Assembly (NCBI GenBank): GCA_964453155.1 | Contig: CAYVQU010000272.1 | Location: forward strand, 1 to 5,396 | Source: CAYVQU01 sp964453155 | GTDB taxonomy: Bacteria > Chloroflexota > Anaerolineae > Anaerolineales > UBA11858 | Direction: 5' to 3' | DNA: 5,396 bases | In this document: piece after piece, positions 5,396 through 5,396 of the stretch | Position numbering within the stretch: position 1 is the stretch's first letter | How the letters are laid out: every line of letters starts with the position of its first letter | Position numbers and translations under genes: made by a program | Notes under the pieces: model-generated | Database searches by the model: none | The model's input: the letters and a program-made list of their open reading frames with translations, nothing else | Told to the model about the DNA's origin: nothing

Positions 5396-5396
5396 G

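Larger units (their letters stand above)
5166..5396. other. Right-end region without a complete gene
   Basis: 231 bp following the TPR gene. It has no convincing terminator: GTGGCGG (5170-5176) can pair with CCGCCAC (5209-5215), but the loop is long and no T-tract follows. TTGACA occurs at 5234-5239 and TATAAA at 5249-5254, but only 9 bp apart, so they do not form one promoter; TATAAA alone may be a -10. The last 50 bases hold an inverted repeat and a Shine-Dalgarno-like sequence, listed separately. Confidence 0.6.

Noticed and set aside
5293..5396. Open plus-strand frame from ATG 5293 to the window end (begins M-T-T-I-S-K-P-G)
   Set aside because: It is only 34 codons, has a weak ribosome-binding site, many A/T-ending codons unlike the neighbouring genes, and no recognisable motif; an open run of this length is not unusual by chance.

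Overview
The window looks like a stretch of a Chloroflexota genome, most probably class Anaerolineae or a close relative. This is inferred from protein style and no database was searched. The clues are two lipoproteins with Pro/Thr-rich linkers, a LysM lipoprotein whose C-terminal half carries the CYPT...LWC and LPCGFR signatures I associate with that group, and a TPR protein with a cytoplasmic WLWMS-type N-terminal TPR, one membrane helix and 'TPTETPT' linkers. Base composition is moderate, with frequent A/T in intergenic DNA.

Layout. (1) 48-380, minus strand: a response-regulator receiver domain. It ends at a stop codon exactly where the conserved GYxxK motif (strand beta5, invariant Lys) should follow, and fragments of the missing part lie in other frames up to the left edge. 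(2) 381-833: a 453-bp intergenic region dense in signals. It holds two 9-bp direct repeats exactly 21 bp apart, a TATACT -10 box without a -35, a foldable segment, and a textbook intrinsic terminator. The U-tract of that terminator runs directly into a TTGACA promoter whose spacer is filled by a 7+7-bp dyad. A second -10 box (TATAAT) lies just before the next gene. Together these suggest an unannotated small RNA or leader RNA of about 110 nt, followed by a repressible promoter. (3) 834-2180, plus strand: a lipoprotein with four degenerate tandem modules resembling LGFP repeats and a C-terminal beta-rich region, closed by a strong terminator. (4) 2235-3224, minus strand, convergent with it: a LysM lipoprotein. 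(5) 3288-5165, plus strand, divergent from the LysM gene with only 63 bp between start codons: a membrane-anchored TPR protein with a 58-residue Thr/Pro tail. (6) 5166-5396: no complete gene. The right edge shows a perfect Shine-Dalgarno-like sequence and an inverted repeat. It may be either the leader of a plus-strand gene or the C-terminus of a minus-strand gene.

How it fits together. The three complete genes all encode cell-surface or envelope-associated proteins (two lipid-anchored, one single-pass) with domains for wall binding (LysM) or protein-protein scaffolding (TPR, LGFP-like modules). No enzyme is recognisable. The LysM/TPR divergent pair shares a compact promoter region and is plausibly co-regulated. 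The least expected element is the candidate small RNA with a possible activator-type promoter next to the damaged response-regulator gene.
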